NCBI GenBank assembly: GCA_018882795.1
Contig: VERJ01000007.1
Span: forward strand, 1 to 58,962
Origin: Burkholderiaceae bacterium
Lineage (GTDB): Bacteria; Pseudomonadota; Gammaproteobacteria; Burkholderiales; Burkholderiaceae_A
Direction: 5' to 3'
DNA: 58,962 nt
This document shows, one piece after another, positions 1-9,088 of the stretch (position 1 is its first letter; every line of letters starts with the position of its first letter). The position numbers were made by a program, and so were the translations under genes. Under the pieces are notes generated by a model. That model ran no database searches. It had not been told where the DNA came from and saw only the letters and a list, made by a program, of their open reading frames with translations.

Positions 1-317
1 GCCTGCAGTAGTGCATCACCCATAATCATTAGCGCCGCGGGCCGCTGCGTGCGCAGCCGGTGGGCAAGGGCATCCGCCTGGGCGGCCTCGACAACAATAG
101 ACTGCTCAAACACCGCACGCGGAAATCCAATACCAACCAAGACCGATATCATTTTCTGCCAGAGCGCGCGCGTCGCATCATCGGACGCAACCAGCGCAAT
201 CAACACACCTCTGCCCCTTGGCTGAATCGCAATCGGCGTATCCTGGTAGCGTTCACGCCGCTGCCATGTCGGCGAGAGTTCCAGCAGCGCCATGGCCTCG
301 CGGGAGAGCTCAGTCAT
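1..317 (-). CDS. HolD-like / uracil-DNA-glycosylase-neighbour protein, N-terminal part (runs off left edge)
   Basis: Only the first 105 codons are in the window, and the 3' part lies beyond position 1. The ATG at 317 overlaps the end of the tsaB-rimI gene by 8 bp, so the two are probably co-translated. The N-terminus (LELSPTWQRRER, then IAIQPRGRGVLIALVAS) resembles the start of DNA polymerase III psi subunit HolD, which sits beside rimI in E. coli. In betaproteobacteria the gene after rimI is often a family-4 uracil-DNA glycosylase, and a HolD-like N-terminus on such a protein is possible. No catalytic motif is visible in this fragment. The assignment is inference from position and weak similarity. 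Confidence 0.5.
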   Translation of the reverse strand, partial: MTELSREAMALLELSPTWQRRERYQDTPIAIQPRGRGVLIALVASDDATRALWQKMISVLVGIGFPRAVFEQSIVVEAAQADALAHRLRTQRPAALMIMGDALLQ

Positions 318-1470
318 GTTTAAGTCCCAAGCGCATCACGAGAGCATCTTCACGGGTCTCACCCTCCACCGCCGAGTTTGGGTAGTAGCCCTTGCGCAGG
401 CCGATCTGTACAAAGCCCTGCTTGCGATACAGACCGATTGCACGAACATTGCTCGGCCTGACTTCCAATAAAACACTCTCCATACCGGCTAACCGCATCT
501 GATCGAGCACCTGGCGCAGCATCCAGGCCCCAAGGCCATGGCCCTGTCGGGCAGTTGAGAGCGTGATGTTGAGCAGATGGGCCTCCTGCAAGACCGGCAT
601 CCAGGCCGTATAGCCCACCATCACGCCATGCTCTTTCAAAATGCGCAGCTGATAGCCGGCTGCAATTGAATCCAAAAAATTTCCTGATGACCAGGGGAAT
701 GGATAGGCCTGATGCTCGATCACCATTACCGAGGCGATATCCGCAGGGGTCATCTCGGCCCAGATCAGATCAGGAAACTCTGCGCGCTCGGCAATTGTTT
801 GGGCGACCTTTTCACGCACATACAGGGGCTGCAATGCAGAAGCCGCAACCCAATCATGCGGCCGCATTAAGGCGGGGTCCTGAGCGTAACGGACAATCCA
901 GGCCGCCATCGGCAATGATTCACTGCCCATGGCCCTCGGATCGGGGTCATGAAGTGCGATCATCACTGTGTCGTCGCGCTGCCCACGACCAAATTCGCCA
1001 ATCGCAGATTCCGCCACTACTGCAGGCGCTACCACCCAACTAATCGCGATCCGGCCCTGTATCTCCGCAAATTCCAGAATCGCAACAAAGCGCTCCCCGA
1101 GTCGGGCATCAAAAGAAATCAAAAACTGCTGACGCTTGGCATGGGCATGGGTGGACCACCATGCATACGCACAGGCCTCAAAGCTGCTGACCGGGCAGCA
1201 GGGCCGATCCATGCCCAAGGACAAACCCTGGGCAATACCGCAGGCGATGCGAATCCCCGTGAACGATCCCGGCCCAATGCCGACTGCCAGACCCGAAAGC
1301 GATGACCATGAGAGCCCCGCCTGCTTGAGCAGGGTCTCTGCGATAGGCAGCAGTTGGCCTGAGTGGGACTGGCCACTGTCGGCTGTTGAAAAAGAAAGAG
1401 CGCCACTGGGCTGCATCAGGGCCACCGACCCGACCTCGGCGGCAGACTCCATGGCCAAAAGCGGCGTCAT
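310..1470 (-). CDS. tsaB-rimI: TsaB-RimI fusion: tRNA t6A synthesis protein plus ribosomal-protein alanine acetyltransferase
   Basis: A 386-aa protein joins two normally separate enzymes. Residues 1 to about 225 are TsaB (YeaZ), the ASKHA-fold partner of TsaD in threonylcarbamoyl-adenosine (t6A37) tRNA modification, with the typical [12 protein letters not shown] motif near residue 65. Residues from about 235 are RimI, a GNAT N-acetyltransferase acting on the N-terminus of ribosomal protein S18, with the acetyl-CoA loop [12 protein letters not shown] and the [17 protein letters not shown] signature. The reading frame is continuous. The start codon overlaps the ispDF stop (ATGA), indicating translational coupling. 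Such fusions are known in some bacteria; separate adjacent genes are the usual state. Confidence 0.9.
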   Translation of the reverse strand: MTPLLAMESAAEVGSVALMQPSGALSFSTADSGQSHSGQLLPIAETLLKQAGLSWSSLSGLAVGIGPGSFTGIRIACGIAQGLSLGMDRPCCPVSSFEACAYAWWSTHAHAKRQQFLISFDARLGERFVAILEFAEIQGRIAISWVVAPAVVAESAIGEFGRGQRDDTVMIALHDPDPRAMGSESLPMAAWIVRYAQDPALMRPHDWVAASALQPLYVREKVAQTIAERAEFPDLIWAEMTPADIASVMVIEHQAYPFPWSSGNFLDSIAAGYQLRILKEHGVMVGYTAWMPVLQEAHLLNITLSTARQGHGLGAWMLRQVLDQMRLAGMESVLLEVRPSNVRAIGLYRKQGFVQIGLRKGYYPNSAVEGETREDALVMRLGLKHD

Positions 1471-2795
1471 GCGGGCCTGCGCACCAGCATGGCCACGGCC
1501 TGGGCGGCGATACCTTCTCCGCGGCCGGTAAAACCGAGATGTTCGGTGGTCTTACCTTTGATGTTGATGCGCTCGCTTGGCGCACCAACACAGTTGGCAA
1601 TGATGCGCACCATCTGATCAGCATGAGGAGAAATCTTTGGCCGCTGGGCAATCACGGTGGCATCCACCTGGGCCACCTGCCATCCCTTGGCCATCACACG
1701 TGAGACCGCCTCTTGCAGCAGCCTCTTGCTGTCGGCACCTTTGAAGGCGGGATCGGTGTCGGGAAAGTGGCGACCAATATCGCCCATAGAGGCGGCACCA
1801 AGAATGGCATCGGTGATCGCATGCAGTAGTACGTCGGCGTCGGAGTGGCCCTCAAGCCCTTTTTCAAACGGAATCTCAACCCCCCCAATAATCAGCGGTC
1901 TGCCCACCACCAGCGCATGCACATCAAACCCCTGCCCCACCGCAAATTCAGCAGCGCCTAATTGAGAAGAAACCGCACGCTGCGGATCGGATTGCTTTGC
2001 ATTCATCAGTGCCTCCATCAGAACAACATCATCGGCGGTCGTGATCTTCATGTTGATCGCCTCGCCCATCACCAGTCCCACCTGGCCGCCTGCCTGCTCA
2101 ATTGCGCTGGCCTCATCGGTTGCGGAGGGGCAAGCCGCATAGGCCGACAACAGCGGGCCCACCCTAAAAAGCTGTGGCGTCTGCGCAGACCACAGCATGC
2201 TGCGATCCAGTGTTTTCTCCACTGTTGGCGTTTTCTGCGTAGCGACAGACACCTGTTTCACGGTGTCAGAAACCGGCAGTGCCAGAATCGCGCCGTTCAA
2301 GCTTGGCCCAGCTGAGATGGCCTGGGTGCCGACAAAAGACCAGAGCCGCCCAAGGCTGGCCTGTGACAATCCAGGCCGGGCCGCATCGTGCACCATCACC
2401 CAGAGATCATCGCGGCCACCTGCAGCCTCTCGGGCAAGCATGCAGCCGGCGATCACCGAATCCCTGCGGGTCTTGCCCCCAATGGGTGCGGCCACCACAT
2501 GCGTGATGCCCGCAAGTTCAGCGTCGATTTCAGTCTCTTGCCAAAGAACATCCTCCGGATCAAGCACGACGATCACGGCCGCAATCGGAGAAAACTGCGC
2601 AAGGGATTTGATGGTTCTGGAGAGCACCGTCTCGCCACCGAGACGGTGGTATTGCTTGGGCAATGGCAGCCCCGAGCGCTGGCCACGGCCCGCGGCTGGC
2701 ACCACAGCAACAAGCTGCGTGCCACTGGCCAACAGTGGCTTGAGAGAGTCGCAGGCCTGCTGTCGGGTAGAGACAAATCGGCTTTTTGTTTCCAT
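1467..2795 (-). CDS. ispDF: Bifunctional IspD-IspF isoprenoid (MEP pathway) enzyme
   Basis: A 442-aa fusion of two MEP-pathway enzymes. The N-terminal half is IspD, which transfers CMP to methylerythritol 4-phosphate ([12 protein letters not shown] nucleotide-binding loop near residue 31, LPKQY just after, HDAARP near 135). The C-terminal half, from about residue 283, is IspF, the cyclodiphosphate synthase (GQGFDVHAL and [11 protein letters not shown] metal ligands, [12 protein letters not shown] at the end). In many betaproteobacteria ispD and ispF are separate genes next to mfd. Here they are fused in the same neighbourhood, as is common in alpha- and epsilonproteobacteria. The gene diverges from mfd with a 47-bp gap. 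Confidence 0.93.
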   Translation of the reverse strand: METKSRFVSTRQQACDSLKPLLASGTQLVAVVPAAGRGQRSGLPLPKQYHRLGGETVLSRTIKSLAQFSPIAAVIVVLDPEDVLWQETEIDAELAGITHVVAAPIGGKTRRDSVIAGCMLAREAAGGRDDLWVMVHDAARPGLSQASLGRLWSFVGTQAISAGPSLNGAILALPVSDTVKQVSVATQKTPTVEKTLDRSMLWSAQTPQLFRVGPLLSAYAACPSATDEASAIEQAGGQVGLVMGEAINMKITTADDVVLMEALMNAKQSDPQRAVSSQLGAAEFAVGQGFDVHALVVGRPLIIGGVEIPFEKGLEGHSDADVLLHAITDAILGAASMGDIGRHFPDTDPAFKGADSKRLLQEAVSRVMAKGWQVAQVDATVIAQRPKISPHADQMVRIIANCVGAPSERINIKGKTTEHLGFTGRGEGIAAQAVAMLVRRPA

Positions 2796-2842
2796 AAAAC
2801 CTACAATTTACAGTTTTTCACCCGATCATCCGCCCCGCTCCC

Positions 2843-5800
2843 TTGCTGCACGACCAGTTCAACCCATTTTCAGCGCTTGCGCTTCGGCCCCCCGAGGCTG
2901 GACAGACCCTGAGTATTCCAAGGCCCGCGGGCAGCGCAGATGCCTGGTTGCTCGCGACTTGGGCGGTCCAGCGTCGCCAATCCGCACAGCCGGATCGGCC
3001 TGGCGCCGGCCTGGCCGTGATCTGTGAATCAGCGCTTGATGCGCAGCGACTCGCAGAGGAAATCGGATTTTTCTCGCCCGAGCTTCGCGTGCGACTGCTG
3101 CCAGATTGGGAGACCCTGCCCTACGAGGCCTTCTCACCGCATCAGGATCTGGTCTCGGATCGGCTGCTTGCACTTTATGAAGCCTCCATCGGCGCACTGG
3201 ATGTCTTGGTGGTCTCGGCCACCACAGCGCTTCAGCGGGTCGCACCGCCTGCATTTCTCGCAGGGAATACTTTCTTTTTCCGCAAAGGCCAGAAAATTTC
3301 GGCCGACAATCTTCGCGAACAACTTCAGACAGCGGGCTATTCACCCGTGAGCCAGGTGGTCACGCCAGGGGAATACGCGCTGCGTGGCGGACTGATTGAT
3401 CTCTATCCAACAGGCAGCACACTGCCCTTTCGCATTGAGCTCATGGATGATGAAGTCGAATCCGTGCGGGTCTTCGATCCCGACAGTCAGCGCAGTGTGC
3501 ATTCGGTCAACGAGATTCGTCTGCTGCCCGGCCGGGAATTTCCAAGCCATGGGCAGGCGGCGCAGGAATTCCGTGCGCGCTGGCGAGAAGTATTCGAGGG
3601 TGATCCTTCGCGATGCAGTCTCTATCGTGATGCTGGCAAGGGCCTGTTTGGTGCTGGCATTGAGTACTACCTGCCGCTTCTCTTTGATCAAACCGGAACG
3701 GTATTTGACTACTTGCCGCAGGAGAACTGCGCCATCGCCACGATCGGCAATATCGATCAAGCCTTCCAGGATTTTCACCGCGATCTGCAATCCCGCTACC
3801 GGTTCTTGAAGGCAGATATTGAACGGCCCGTTCTGCCGCCGGAAAAACTCTATCTCACTGCAGAAGAGTTTTTCATTGCGGCCCAGCCCATGGCCCGACT
3901 AAAACTGTCTCAGGTCGACACAGCGTCCGCGCAAAAGGGTTTCGTGGCCCTGCCAGATATCGCAGTGGATCGCCGTGCTGCAGACCCGGTGGCCCGACTG
4001 CGGGCGCTAGACCATCCCCGCATCGTGATGACCGCCGAAAGCCCTGGCCGACGCGAGACGCTCGCCCAATACCTTCAAGAACATGGCATTGATGCCAGTC
4101 CAGCAGAGTCGCTGCAAGAGGCGCTCACACAGAAAGCCGAGAGTATTGCGCTTCTGGTAGCGCCACTGCATGCCGGCCTTAGTGCGCCCTGGTGTGGCCT
4201 GACACTGATCACCGAGGGCGAGCTCTTCTCCCAGGTTGCCCGCAGGCAGCGTCGCGGCAAACGCCAGGCCGAAACCAATATTGATTCCATCATCCGTGAT
4301 CTATCCGAGTTAAAGATCGGCGATCCGGTGGTCCACATCCAGCATGGCATTGGACGCTATCTTGGTCTGGTGCATCTGGATATGGGCGAGGGTGATACGG
4401 AGTTTTTACAGCTGGAATACGCCGATGATGCCAAGCTCTACATTCCGGTATCGCAGCTGCATGTGATTGGCCGCTACAGCGGCGCCAATCCAGAGAACGC
4501 CCCCCTGCACACCCTGGGCTCAGGCCAATGGGCGAAGGCCAAACGCAAGGCTGCCGCCGAGCCACGCGACACCGCAGCAGAGCTATTGAATATCTATGCC
4601 CGCAGGGCCGCACGGCAGGGCCACGCCTTTAAATTCGATCCTGCGGAATACGAACGATTCGCCGATGGGTTCGGCTTTGAAGAAACGCCCGATCAGCTTG
4701 CAGCAATTCATGCCGTAGTCCAGGACATGATCTCCGGTAAGCCCATGGATCGTCTGGTCTGTGGCGATGTGGGCTTCGGCAAAACCGAAGTGGCACTGAG
4801 GGCCGCCTTTATGGCCGTGATGGATGGCAAGCAGGTGGCAGTACTCTGCCCCACCACCCTTTTGGCCGAGCAGCATCTGCAGACATTTAAAGACCGCTTT
4901 GCTGATTGGCCGGTGCAGATCGCTGAACTCTCGCGCTTTCGCACTGCTAAAGAAATTCAGGCCGCACTCGATGGACTGGCCAGCGGCCGCGTGGACATTG
5001 CCATCGGCACCCACAAATTATTATCCAGCGGTGTGCGATTCGATCGGCTGGGGCTCGCGATCATCGATGAGGAGCATCGCTTCGGTGTGCGACAGAAAGA
5101 GGCATTAAAGGCCCTGCGCGCTGAGGTGGATGTGCTGACACTGACCGCCACACCAATTCCGCGCACACTCGCCATGAGCATGGAAGGCATCCGCGATTTT
5201 TCAGTGATTGCCACGGCCCCGCAGCGGCGGCTCGCCATCAAGACCTTTGTGCGCACCGAAAACGACAGCGTGGTGCGCGAGGCCCTGCTGCGCGAACTCA
5301 AACGCGGCGGCCAGTGCTATGTACTGCATAACCAGGTGGATACGATTCTGAAACGCCGCGATGAGCTACAGCAGCTTGTGCCCGAAGCAAGGCTGGAGAT
5401 TGCCCACGGACAGATGCACGAGCGGGATCTGGAGCGGGTGATGCGGGATTTCCATCAGCAGCGTTTCAATGTCTTGCTCTGTACCACCATCATCGAGACC
5501 GGCATTGATGTACCCACGGCTAACACGATTGTAATTTATAGGGCAGACCGATTCGGCCTGGCCCAGCTGCACCAACTTCGCGGTCGTGTGGGGCGCTCCC
5601 ATCACCAGGCCTATGCTTATCTGCTCACACCGGGCGAGGCGGGCATGACCAAGGATGCACAAAAGCGGCTGGAGGCCATCCAGGCGATGGAAGAGCTGGG
5701 CAGCGGATTTTTCCTCTCCATGCATGATTTGGAGATCCGTGGTGCGGGTGAGGTGCTGGGTGATCAGCAGTCGGGCAATATCACCGAGGTGGGCTTTCAG

Positions 5801-6313
5801 ATGTACTCGGACATGCTGACTTCCGCAGTCAATGCGCTGAAGGCAGGCCGCGAGCCCGATCTCGAAGCACCGCTATCGGCGGTCACCGAAATTAACCTGC
5901 ACACACCGGCGCTGCTGCCCAATGACTATTGCGGCGATATTCACGAGCGACTCACGCTCTACAAACGGCTGGCCAATGCCGCAGATGCCGAGACGCTGGA
6001 GGTGTTAGAAGAGGAACTGGTTGATCGCTTTGGCCGACCGCCCGATCCGACACGCACCCTGCTGGAGACCCACCGTCTAAGGATCTTCGCCCGGCCCATC
6101 GGTGTGCAGAAAATCGACGCAACACCCGACACAATCGTGATCACATTTGGCCAGGACTCGCGGGTCGATCCGGCGAAGGTCATCCGGCTGATTCAGTCCG
6201 ATACACGTTACCGGCTGGTCGGCAATGAAAAACTGCGCATGGAGATAGCGATTGCAGACATTACGCAACGTGCCCGAGCCATCCGGGAGATGCTGGCTGG
6301 TATCTGCCTATGA
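2843..6313 (+). CDS. mfd: Transcription-repair coupling factor Mfd
   Basis: A 1156-aa protein, the usual Mfd length. It removes RNA polymerase stalled at DNA lesions and recruits UvrA. The N-terminus is the UvrB-homology region. The RNA-polymerase-interacting CarD-like domain begins near residue 491 (GDPVVHIQHGIGRY). The translocase has Walker A CGDVGFGKTE near residue 640, IIDEEHRFG near 740 and a TATPIPRT motif shortly after. A C-terminal TRCF domain follows. The start is a TTG; no in-frame ATG or GTG precedes it after the divergent ispDF promoter, and the family's early PPEAG..L motif requires a start here, so the exact first codon is moderately uncertain. Confidence 0.95.
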   Translation: MLHDQFNPFSALALRPPEAGQTLSIPRPAGSADAWLLATWAVQRRQSAQPDRPGAGLAVICESALDAQRLAEEIGFFSPELRVRLLPDWETLPYEAFSPHQDLVSDRLLALYEASIGALDVLVVSATTALQRVAPPAFLAGNTFFFRKGQKISADNLREQLQTAGYSPVSQVVTPGEYALRGGLIDLYPTGSTLPFRIELMDDEVESVRVFDPDSQRSVHSVNEIRLLPGREFPSHGQAAQEFRARWREVFEGDPSRCSLYRDAGKGLFGAGIEYYLPLLFDQTGTVFDYLPQENCAIATIGNIDQAFQDFHRDLQSRYRFLKADIERPVLPPEKLYLTAEEFFIAAQPMARLKLSQVDTASAQKGFVALPDIAVDRRAADPVARLRALDHPRIVMTAESPGRRETLAQYLQEHGIDASPAESLQEALTQKAESIALLVAPLHAGLSAPWCGLTLITEGELFSQVARRQRRGKRQAETNIDSIIRDLSELKIGDPVVHIQHGIGRYLGLVHLDMGEGDTEFLQLEYADDAKLYIPVSQLHVIGRYSGANPENAPLHTLGSGQWAKAKRKAAAEPRDTAAELLNIYARRAARQGHAFKFDPAEYERFADGFGFEETPDQLAAIHAVVQDMISGKPMDRLVCGDVGFGKTEVALRAAFMAVMDGKQVAVLCPTTLLAEQHLQTFKDRFADWPVQIAELSRFRTAKEIQAALDGLASGRVDIAIGTHKLLSSGVRFDRLGLAIIDEEHRFGVRQKEALKALRAEVDVLTLTATPIPRTLAMSMEGIRDFSVIATAPQRRLAIKTFVRTENDSVVREALLRELKRGGQCYVLHNQVDTILKRRDELQQLVPEARLEIAHGQMHERDLERVMRDFHQQRFNVLLCTTIIETGIDVPTANTIVIYRADRFGLAQLHQLRGRVGRSHHQAYAYLLTPGEAGMTKDAQKRLEAIQAMEELGSGFFLSMHDLEIRGAGEVLGDQQSGNITEVGFQMYSDMLTSAVNALKAGREPDLEAPLSAVTEINLHTPALLPNDYCGDIHERLTLYKRLANAADAETLEVLEEELVDRFGRPPDPTRTLLETHRLRIFARPIGVQKIDATPDTIVITFGQDSRVDPAKVIRLIQSDTRYRLVGNEKLRMEIAIADITQRARAIREMLAGICL

Positions 6314-6374
6314 AAAGCCGGCAATTGCAAATCGACTACCATGAGGCATTGCACATGATTCTTAAATTCATCTC

Positions 6375-7256
6375 ATGACTTTTCTGGTTGTTTCCCCCTC
6401 CCTGACACCTACTGGCCGCAATCGGCTCGCACAATCGGCTGTGCATGCCGCTGACCGGCTCTGCACAGACGCGGAGCGCCGCATGCGGCCCTCCTATGCC
6501 GCCGTGTGGAAGCTTCCCCGGCTTGATCAGGACGCACAAGCACAGCTGCACGGTGCACTCAAAGATTTTCGCGATACCCATCATGTCGATGTGGCGTTGC
6601 TGGATACCCCCTACCGCTGGCAGGATTTCTCTGTACTGGCCATGGATATGGATTCCACGGTCATCACCATTGAATGCATCGATGAGATCGCCGATTACTG
6701 CGGCAAAAAGGAAGAGGTCGCAGCCATCACCGAGGCCGCCATGCGCGGCGAAATCAAAGACTATGCCGAGAGCCTGCGCAGACGGGTGGCCCTGCTTGCA
6801 GGACTTGATGCTGGTGTATTGCAGGACGTGATCCGCTATCGCCTGAAATTCACACCGGGTGTGAAGGAGCTGATCGCCACGGCCAATGAGCGTGGGCTAC
6901 ACACGCTCTTGGTATCGGGCGGGTTCATTCAGTTCACTGATTTTGTGTCAGAGAAAATTGGTTTTCAACAGTCACGCTCCAATACGCTGGAGATCATGGA
7001 TGGCAAGCTCACCGGCCGCCTGGTGGGCAAGATTGTGGATGCCGCTGTGAAAAAAACCACCATGCTGGCCGCCTGCAAATCGCTTGGGGTGAGCGGCAAA
7101 CGTGCGATCGCTGTGGGCGATGGCGCAAATGATCTAGAGATGATGAAAGCCGCTGGTTTATCCATTGCCCATCGGGCAAAGCCTGCGGTGGCTGCACAGG
7201 CCAAGCAGGCGATTGTGTTTGGCGGGCTGGATAACGTGTTGGATTGGTTCGAGTAA
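6375..7256 (+). CDS. serB: Phosphoserine phosphatase SerB
   Basis: A 293-aa HAD-superfamily phosphatase for the last step of serine synthesis (phosphoserine to serine). The catalytic motif DMDSTVI is near residue 92, with the typical IECIDEIADYCGKKEEVA following it. Motif II LLVSGGF is near 178 and the metal-binding GDGANDLEM is near 250. An N-terminal extension of about 80 residues matches the longer SerB type. It ends 3 bp from the convergent EEP-family gene, leaving no room for a terminator between them. Confidence 0.94.
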   Translation: MTFLVVSPSLTPTGRNRLAQSAVHAADRLCTDAERRMRPSYAAVWKLPRLDQDAQAQLHGALKDFRDTHHVDVALLDTPYRWQDFSVLAMDMDSTVITIECIDEIADYCGKKEEVAAITEAAMRGEIKDYAESLRRRVALLAGLDAGVLQDVIRYRLKFTPGVKELIATANERGLHTLLVSGGFIQFTDFVSEKIGFQQSRSNTLEIMDGKLTGRLVGKIVDAAVKKTTMLAACKSLGVSGKRAIAVGDGANDLEMMKAAGLSIAHRAKPAVAAQAKQAIVFGGLDNVLDWFE

Positions 7257-7259
7257 AAC

Positions 7260-8057
7260 CTACTGCAACGACAGCTGCGCAGCGATCCCCAGATGATCGG
7301 AAAGCGTGGCCCAGTCGGTGAGCCGCTCGGCCTGCAAGACTTTCAAAGCACGCACATAGATCCGATCCATGCGCAGCATGGGATGCAGACTGGGGAATGT
7401 CTTGGCGGGTTCTCCGGTCAGCACCTCAAACACATCACGAAAACCAGCAGCTCGCATCGGGCCTTCTGCCCGATTGCGCCAGTCATTGAAATCCCCTGCA
7501 ATGATGGCGGGCCCCTGTGGTGTGATTCGCTCAATGCAGGACAGGATGGAGTCAAGCTGCCGCCTTCTGCCACGCTCCAGAAGCGCTAAATGCACGCAGA
7601 AGCAATGTACGGTCTCACCACCCCTACCCTGCTGATCTGCGCCCATGACCACCTGACTATGCAGTAGGCCGCGCCGCTCAAAGCGATATTCCGAGATGTC
7701 ATAGTTCAATCCGTGCTCTAAGGGGTGACGCGACAAAATGGCATTACCGTGGTGCCCACGGTCATAGATCACATTCTTTCCATAGTGCCAGTCAGGCCAG
7801 AAATCCTCTGCAAGATAAGGTGTCAGCCCCAGCGTAGCGCCCACACGCAGATCGCGCAGTCGGCCCCGGGTCTTTTGTTGCAACTCCTGCAGAAACACCA
7901 GATCGGGATGCCGTTCGCGAATTTTCTGCCGCAGCCGGTGGGCTGTGAGCCGCAAATGCAGGGCCGAGACCCCCTTGTGCATGTTCAGGCTCACCACATC
8001 AAATGAGGGATGATGATCGGGCTGTCGTTTGCTAGTCATGGAAGCCTGATTATCCAT
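7260..8057 (-). CDS. Endonuclease/exonuclease/phosphatase (EEP) family hydrolase
   Basis: A 265-aa member of the EEP (DNase I/exonuclease III fold) family. Visible motifs are the N-terminal LNMHKG, LQEL with the catalytic Glu near residue 60, the GDFNDW metal-binding motif near 191, and the C-terminal LSDHLGI with the catalytic Asp-His pair. No signal peptide is seen. The substrate could be a nucleic acid or a phosphoester, and the sequence does not decide this. It lies just downstream of the DsrE-like gene on the same strand. Start codons at 8057 and 8039 are both possible and neither has a strong Shine-Dalgarno sequence. Confidence 0.78.
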   Translation of the reverse strand: MDNQASMTSKRQPDHHPSFDVVSLNMHKGVSALHLRLTAHRLRQKIRERHPDLVFLQELQQKTRGRLRDLRVGATLGLTPYLAEDFWPDWHYGKNVIYDRGHHGNAILSRHPLEHGLNYDISEYRFERRGLLHSQVVMGADQQGRGGETVHCFCVHLALLERGRRRQLDSILSCIERITPQGPAIIAGDFNDWRNRAEGPMRAAGFRDVFEVLTGEPAKTFPSLHPMLRMDRIYVRALKVLQAERLTDWATLSDHLGIAAQLSLQ

Positions 8058-8071
8058 GCCAGAGTCAGCAC

Positions 8072-8449
8072 TTAGAACACCAGTACCCTGGTGTCGTCTC
8101 GCTGCAGCTGGGCCATGACTGCGGTGGCGCCAGTCTGGCCAGTGATTTGAGGGATGATCGGCTCACCGCGATGGTGTTCGGTGAGCGCCATACCGCACAT
8201 ATAAATTTTCACGCCCATCTCTTGGCAGCGCTCAAGGTAATCCAGAATGGTTTGTTCACCACGCTGATCACTGATCGCTTGGGCCGCAACGCCCTTAAAG
8301 GCCCAGCGCACCGCCGAAGAGGTCAGATGGATTTCCACTTCCATATCAATGGCCCGGGCGCAAAGCGCATAGACGAGCGGCGCAGCGGCCTTCTGTGGCG
8401 CGCTGGGATCCGCCTGCCACATCACGATCACGACACGCGACACACCCAT
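8072..8449 (-). CDS. DsrE-family protein
   Basis: A 125-aa protein with the DsrE/DsrF-like alpha/beta fold pattern: a beta strand VSRVVIVMW, a helix beginning KAAAPLVYALCARAIDM, then VEIHLTSSAV and a C-terminal GVKIYMCGMALTEH. The Cys in IYMCGMAL is at the position of the conserved C-terminal cysteine used for sulfur transfer in this family. No Shine-Dalgarno sequence precedes the ATG; the gene starts 3 bp after the GcvH-like stop and is probably translationally coupled to it. Role in sulfur trafficking is inferred from family and neighbour. Confidence 0.72.
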   Translation of the reverse strand: MGVSRVVIVMWQADPSAPQKAAAPLVYALCARAIDMEVEIHLTSSAVRWAFKGVAAQAISDQRGEQTILDYLERCQEMGVKIYMCGMALTEHHRGEPIIPQITGQTGATAVMAQLQRDDTRVLVF

Positions 8450-8452
8450 GGA

Positions 8453-8935
8453 TCAGTAGCTGATGTTCTGCGGATCAATCGGTGGCAGTTCATAGTGCTG
8501 TGGCTCCGGCGCACGCAACCGATCACGGTGATGGGTGGTCAGCCATTCGCGGTATTCCTCTACCCCCATCAGAAAAGAAGACTCTTCCTCCCAGGCCATG
8601 GGCTTTAATCGATACAGCCAGCCCGCACCATAAGGATCCTGAATCACCACATTGATATCGTTTTGCACCGCCTGATTGGTCTCGATGATGGTGCAACTCA
8701 ACGGGCAGCTGATGGCCACCGCTGTCTTTGCCGTTTCCATCACGCCCAGCGAGCGCTCACGCATGACCGGGATCTCGCAGGGGCGTGGATAAAACACCAT
8801 GAACTGGCCATGCTCCACCACAAAGCGAACCGCCCCAACAACAACATCTTCGCCCTCGCGCCGTACCCACAGATCCTGCTCTGCGGCATATAGGCAGTCT
8901 TCTGGTAGTTCCGCAAGTATTTGTGCCAGTTCCAT
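8453..8935 (-). CDS. GcvH-like lipoyl-carrier protein (LbpA-type candidate)
   Basis: About 160 aa with the lipoyl-domain fold of glycine-cleavage H protein. The probable lipoylated lysine lies in LGVMETAKTAVAISC, equivalent to ESVK in GcvH, and the conserved NDPYG..W..-like segment appears as QDPYGAGWLYRLKP. An upstream reading frame continues through the selC tRNA, so the true start must be after it. ATG 8935 has GGAG at about 5 nt spacing and is preferred over ATG 8938. There are no gcvT, gcvP or hdr genes in this window. Free-standing GcvH-like proteins beside sulfur-transfer proteins recall the lipoate-binding proteins of the sHdr pathway, but that link is inference. Confidence 0.75.
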   Translation of the reverse strand: MELAQILAELPEDCLYAAEQDLWVRREGEDVVVGAVRFVVEHGQFMVFYPRPCEIPVMRERSLGVMETAKTAVAISCPLSCTIIETNQAVQNDINVVIQDPYGAGWLYRLKPMAWEEESSFLMGVEEYREWLTTHHRDRLRAPEPQHYELPPIDPQNISY

Positions 8936-8954
8936 CATTGCTCCACAACTCAAA

Positions 8955-9050
8955 TGGCGGAAGGGTATGGGAGTCGAACCCACCAGGGATTGCTGGCAAC
9001 CCCTATCAGATTTGAAGTCTGACCGGACCACCGGGCCACGACACCCTTCC
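8955..9050 (-). tRNA. selC: Selenocysteine tRNA (tRNA-Sec, UCA anticodon)
   Basis: A 96-nt tRNA with encoded CCA. It begins GGAAGGGTGTCG, has the anticodon arm GACTTCAAATC (anticodon UCA at 9013-9015), a long variable arm, the T-loop GGTTCGACTCC and the acceptor end CCTTCCGCCA. The length, the extended acceptor stem and the CUUCAAA loop match E. coli selC closely. It lies directly after selB on the same strand and only 19 bp before the GcvH-like start, so it is probably processed from a long transcript. It decodes the UGA in fdoG. Confidence 0.96.
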
Positions 9051-9088
9051 GAGTAATTTTTGGTACTTTGAAAGCACTCCTCAATCTT

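Noticed and set aside
666..1531. Several plus-strand open frames inside tsaB-rimI and ispDF
   Set aside because: They are low-information shadow frames opposite clear enzymes and have no domain pattern or ribosome binding site.
8453..9031. Longer form of the GcvH-like gene starting at 9031
   Set aside because: The extra N-terminal part is a translation of the selC tRNA; the ribosome binding site supports a start at 8935.
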